Assembly (NCBI GenBank): GCA_973895155.1
Contig: OZ316898.1
Span: forward strand, 21,018,001-21,082,000
Source: Marsupella aquatica
Lineage: Eukaryota; Marchantiophyta
Reading direction: 5' to 3'
Length of the DNA stretch: 64,000 nt
Shown here: positions 60,716-64,000 of the stretch, piece by piece
Numbering within the stretch: position 1 is the stretch's first letter
How the letters are laid out: each line of letters opens with the position of its first letter
Position numbers and translations under genes: made by a program
Notes under the pieces: generated by a model
Told to the model about the DNA's origin: nothing
Database searches by the model: none
What the model saw: only the letters and a program-made list of their open reading frames with translations

Positions 60716-63700
60716 TCACCAGTAATCACCACAAGAACACATTCCATCTTTGAAATGGTGGAACCGATTTGCATCCCTCGCAATAATCTCGCGTCCGGTC
60801 ACCTTAGAGATATACTTGGTTGCTGAGTGGCAATCCGAACACACCCGAAGGTTCTTACTTACACGAATTGGTTCTCCCCAAGGTAGGTGCATGAGTCCGT
60901 AAACAATAGCCAACTTCTCACTATGAGAGCAAAGAGCTAGCTCTTTATCCTCCTCATTCATATCATGCAACACAAGCTGCGTATCCGGAATGTAGCCTTC
61001 AGCCTTCAGTTTTTCACTCAATTTTTTCAGCTCAGTATAGATCGCCTCCGCTTCTGGGTGAGATGTATCCCCCACAACAAATTCATGGATCTTGTTATCA
61101 ACTTCAATCCAGCTACGCCCTGGCTCCTTCCAAACACCTCTCTCTTGCATCATAGTCCGCACAGATGACACCTTCTTCCACTTCCCAGCTGCGGCGTAGA
61201 TATTGGACAGAAGCACATACGTAGAAGCCTTACCGGGCTCCAACTTGAAAAGCTCGTTAGCGGCCAGTTCGCCCAGCTCCACGTTACCGTAAGTTCGACA
61301 AGCCCCAAGCAAAGCTGTCCAAGTTACATCATTTGGTTCGATCGGCATCTTACTGATGAACTGCTTTGCTTCCTCCAAGTGTCCCGCCCGCCCAAGAATA
61401 TCCACCATGAGGTTATAGTGAACAACAGTACGTTCGATACCATAATCTTGCGTCATAGCTGAAAAGATTCTACGGCCATCATCAACAAGGCCTCCATGAG
61501 AACACGCTGACAACACAGCTATGAATGACGTCTCGATGGGCTGCACATGGTCTGCATTCATTTTTCTGAAAAGTTCCAGGGCTTCATGCCCATGTCCGTG
61601 TTGTGCAAGTCCACCGATCATTATGTTCCATGTGATTACATCGCGTTTCCCGAGTCTGTCAAAAACTTGTTGGGCGTCATCTATACTGCCACTCTTTGCA
61701 TACATGTGAACGAGTGCGTTGCCCACACGAACATCCGACTCCAGTCCGGCATTGCTAGCGTGGCCATGAACCTCCTTCACCCACTCCAAAGCCCCCGCAC
61801 TTGCAGATGCATTCAGGATGCTCAGATAAGTGATTGCATCTGGTTCAAAGCCTTCCCGTCTCATTTGGAGAAACAACCGATATGCTTCATGCCCACATCC
61901 ATGTTGTGCAAGTGCTCCTATCATTACATTCCATGTGACTGCATTGCGTTTCTCCATTCTGTCAAAAACCAGTCGGGCATCATCTATACTGCCACTCTTT
62001 GCATACATGTGAATGAGTGCACTGCCCACACGCAACTCCGACTCCAGTCCGGCTTTGCTAGCGTGGCCATGAACCTCCTTCACCCACTCCAAAGCCCCAG
62101 CACTTGTAGATGCATTCAGGATGCTCAGATAAGTGATTGCATCTGGTTCGAAGCCTTGCAGTCTCATTTGGAGAAACAATCGATATGCTTCATACCAAGA
62201 TCCATGTTGTGCAAGTCCCCCAATCATGGTATTCCATGTGACAACATCACGTTTCTTCATTCTGTCGAAAACCAGTCGGGCATCATCTATACTCCCACTC
62301 TTTGCATACATGTGAATGAGTGCACTCCCCACACGCAAATTGGACTCCAGTCCGGCTTTGCTAGCGTGGCCATGAACGTCCTTCACCCACTCCAAAGGCC
62401 CCGCACTTGTAGATGCATTCAGGATGCTCAGATAAGTGATTGCATCTGGTTCGAAGCCTTCCAGTCTCATTTGGAGAAACAATCGGTATGCTTCATGCCC
62501 ACATCCATGTTGTGCAAGTGCTCCTATCATTACATTCCATGTGATTACATCTCGTTTCTCCATTCTGTCGAAAACCAGTCGAGCATCATCTATACTGCCA
62601 CTCTGTGCATACATGTGAACGAGTGCATTGCCCACACGCACATCCGACTCCAGTCCGGCTTTGCTAGCGTGGCCATGAACCTCCTTCACCCACTCCAAAG
62701 CCCCCGCACTTGCAGATGCATTCAGGATGCTCAGATAAGTGAATGCATCTGGTTCAAAGCCTGCCCGTCTCATTTGGAGAAACAATCGGTATGCTTCATG
62801 CCCACATCCATGTTGTGCAAGTGCTCCTATCATTACATTCCATGTGATTACATCTCGTTTCTCCATTCTGTCAAAAACCTGTCGAGCATCACCTATACTG
62901 CCACTCTGTGCATACATGTGAACCAGCGCAGAGCCCACACGCAAATTGGACTCCAGTCCGGCTTTGCTAGCGTGGCCATGAACCTCCTTCACCCACTCCA
63001 AAGCCCCCGCACTTGCAGATGCATTCAGAATACTCGCATAAGTGAATGCATCTGGTTCAAAGCCTTCCCGTCTCATTTGGAGAAACAATCGATATGCTTC
63101 GTGCCCACATCCATGTCGTGAAAGTCCTCCTATCATTACATTCCATGTGATTACGTCGCGTTTCTCCATTCTGTCAAAAACCAGTCGGGCGTCACCTATC
63201 CTGCCACTCTCTGCATACATGTGAACCAGCGCAGAGCCCACACGCAAATCTGACTCCAGTCCCGCTTTCCTAGCGTGGCCATGAACGTCCTTCACCCATG
63301 CCAAACCCCCATCACATGCGGATGCATTCAGGATGCTCGTATAGGTGATTGCATTTGGTTCGAAGCCATCCCGTCTCATTTGGAGGAATAGTCGATATGC
63401 TTCCACACCATCACCACGTTCTGCCCATGCTCCAATCATAACATTCCATGTAATGACATTTCGATTAGTCAACTTTTCAAAAACTTTCCTTGCCTCGGTG
63501 AGGCACCCACATTTAGCGTACATCAGTACGAGAGCAGACCCTACATGCAAGTCCGATTCAAAGCCGGCATGTCGAATACACTGATGAATTTCTTTTCCCC
63601 AATTGAGAGCTAATGGGCTTGAACATGCATTCAGGATGCTCAGATACGTGATCGCATTCGGCTTCATGCCTTCTTGGCGCATTAGATTGAAAATTTCGAG

Positions 63701-63997
63701 TGCAGATTCAACAAGATCACTCCTAGCGTATCCCGCAAGCATGCTGGTCCAAGTAATAACACTCTTCTTCTGAATTTGATCAAAAACTCTACGTGCATCG
63801 GATAAACCTCCGCATTTGATATACACATTCAAAAGCGTGATTGCCACATATGGATTTTCGTGAATTCCACTCTCGATAATGCAATCATGAATTTGCTTGG
63901 CTCCTGAAAGGTCTTTCTGTTGCAAGCACATTTGCAGAACTTTAACATATGTGTACAAGTCTATAGCATTGCCTCGCTGTAGACGATCTTTCAACAT
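60716..63997 (-). CDS. DYW-type PPR protein, organellar RNA C-to-U editing factor (N-terminus may extend beyond window)
   Basis: An intronless 1093-codon frame. Residues 13-79 are an L- and an S-type repeat. Residues 80-786 are seven P-L-S triplets of exactly 101 residues. Residues 787-889 are a further PLS set, followed by E1 and E2 motifs (about 890-960) with the EPGRSWIEVDNKIHEF box. The DYW deaminase domain follows: HSEKLA (zinc ligand H1025, catalytic-type E1027), CSDCHSATK (C1053, C1056), HHFKDGMCSCGDYW at the end (C1087, C1089). All expected key residues are present. Such proteins bind organelle transcripts through P and S repeats and deaminate a cytidine downstream. The first Met is three bases from the window edge and no targeting peptide is seen, so the true start is probably outside. 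Chloroplast or mitochondrion cannot be decided. Confidence 0.93.
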   Translation of the reverse strand: MLKDRLQRGNAIDLYTYVKVLQMCLQQKDLSGAKQIHDCIIESGIHENPYVAITLLNVYIKCGGLSDARRVFDQIQKKSVITWTSMLAGYARSDLVESALEIFNLMRQEGMKPNAITYLSILNACSSPLALNWGKEIHQCIRHAGFESDLHVGSALVLMYAKCGCLTEARKVFEKLTNRNVITWNVMIGAWAERGDGVEAYRLFLQMRRDGFEPNAITYTSILNASACDGGLAWVKDVHGHARKAGLESDLRVGSALVHMYAESGRIGDARLVFDRMEKRDVITWNVMIGGLSRHGCGHEAYRLFLQMRREGFEPDAFTYASILNASASAGALEWVKEVHGHASKAGLESNLRVGSALVHMYAQSGSIGDARQVFDRMEKRDVITWNVMIGALAQHGCGHEAYRLFLQMRRAGFEPDAFTYLSILNASASAGALEWVKEVHGHASKAGLESDVRVGNALVHMYAQSGSIDDARLVFDRMEKRDVITWNVMIGALAQHGCGHEAYRLFLQMRLEGFEPDAITYLSILNASTSAGPLEWVKDVHGHASKAGLESNLRVGSALIHMYAKSGSIDDARLVFDRMKKRDVVTWNTMIGGLAQHGSWYEAYRLFLQMRLQGFEPDAITYLSILNASTSAGALEWVKEVHGHASKAGLESELRVGSALIHMYAKSGSIDDARLVFDRMEKRNAVTWNVMIGALAQHGCGHEAYRLFLQMRREGFEPDAITYLSILNASASAGALEWVKEVHGHASNAGLESDVRVGNALVHMYAKSGSIDDAQQVFDRLGKRDVITWNIMIGGLAQHGHGHEALELFRKMNADHVQPIETSFIAVLSACSHGGLVDDGRRIFSAMTQDYGIERTVVHYNLMVDILGRAGHLEEAKQFISKMPIEPNDVTWTALLGACRTYGNVELGELAANELFKLEPGKASTYVLLSNIYAAAGKWKKVSSVRTMMQERGVWKEPGRSWIEVDNKIHEFVVGDTSHPEAEAIYTELKKLSEKLKAEGYIPDTQLVLHDMNEEDKELALCSHSEKLAIVYGLMHLPWGEPIRVSKNLRVCSDCHSATKYISKVTGREIIARDANRFHHFKDGMCSCGDYW
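61640..63760 (-). repeat. Seven 303-bp tandem coding units in the PPR gene
   Basis: Each unit encodes one 101-residue PLS triplet (35+35+31). Units 2 to 7 share long near-identical DNA stretches, and even the unused frames stay open at the same offset (antisense frames recur exactly every 303 bp at 61830, 62133, 62436, 62739, 63042 and 63345). This indicates recent tandem amplification or gene conversion. Confidence 0.9.
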
Positions 63998-64000
63998 AGC

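Noticed and set aside
61547-63121. 524-codon plus-strand ORF opposite the PPR gene
   Set aside because: It is a shadow of the 303-bp coding repeat: the same Cys/His-rich peptide recurs every 101 codons because the unit is a multiple of three and repeats exactly. No known family resemblance.
1-64000. tRNA or rRNA genes
   Set aside because: Reading both strands by eye I found no convincing tRNA B-box with a matching cloverleaf and no rRNA-like blocks; a covariance search would be decisive.

Overview
The window looks like a repeat-rich plant nuclear intergenic region ending in one host gene. It carries an En/Spm (CACTA) transposon with a tnp2-type transposase, Copia and Gypsy retroelements, and a DYW-type pentatricopeptide repeat (PPR) RNA-editing protein. 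Long DYW proteins built from many near-identical PLS triplets are common in seed-free plants, so a moss, lycophyte or fern is my guess. That is inference; nothing in the window names the species.

Layout. 1-9851: an old copy (A) of a mobile family described below, broken by a reverse-strand Gypsy fragment (2541-7795) and by a 1.36-kb insertion (8409-9766). 10061-13205: degenerate, possibly related sequence (E). 13206-14860: a second piece of the same Gypsy element on the plus strand. 15192-19301: copy B. 19772-53032: a CACTA element about 33 kb long, of which about 16 kb is its own sequence. It has CACTAG termini, subterminal GTCATT/AATGAC motif arrays, five tandem ~578-bp units, a decayed tnp2 transposase gene and a decayed tnpA-like gene. 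Nested in it are a Copia retrotransposon (about 23484-33530), itself split by copy C (26727-31385), and copy D (34682-42018), itself split by a 2.93-kb solo LTR (35880-38810). 53033-60715: low-coding DNA with minisatellites and a remnant of the family (F, 58792-59450). 60716-63997, minus strand: a 1093-residue DYW PPR open reading frame that reaches the window edge.

The most unusual item is the repeated family (A, B, C, D, with fragment F and possibly E). Each delimitable copy starts TGTGATGCC and ends ...CCACA or a close variant. Copy C is flanked by a perfect 5-bp target duplication (GATAG) inside the Copia reverse transcriptase. No copy has internal LTRs or a recognisable integrase or transposase. 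The family encodes one protein of about 1200 residues: an N-terminal module, a plant-mobile-domain-like region, a conserved middle domain, a long coiled coil, a nuclear-localisation-like basic patch and an acidic Ala/Glu tail. I see two explanations: a giant LTR that carries its own ORF and survives as solo LTRs, or a TIR element moved by a retroviral-type integrase.

The nesting gives a relative order: CACTA first, then Copia, then copy C; and CACTA, then copy D, then the solo LTR. Apart from the PPR gene and copy C (one frameshift), nearly all coding sequence is decayed.
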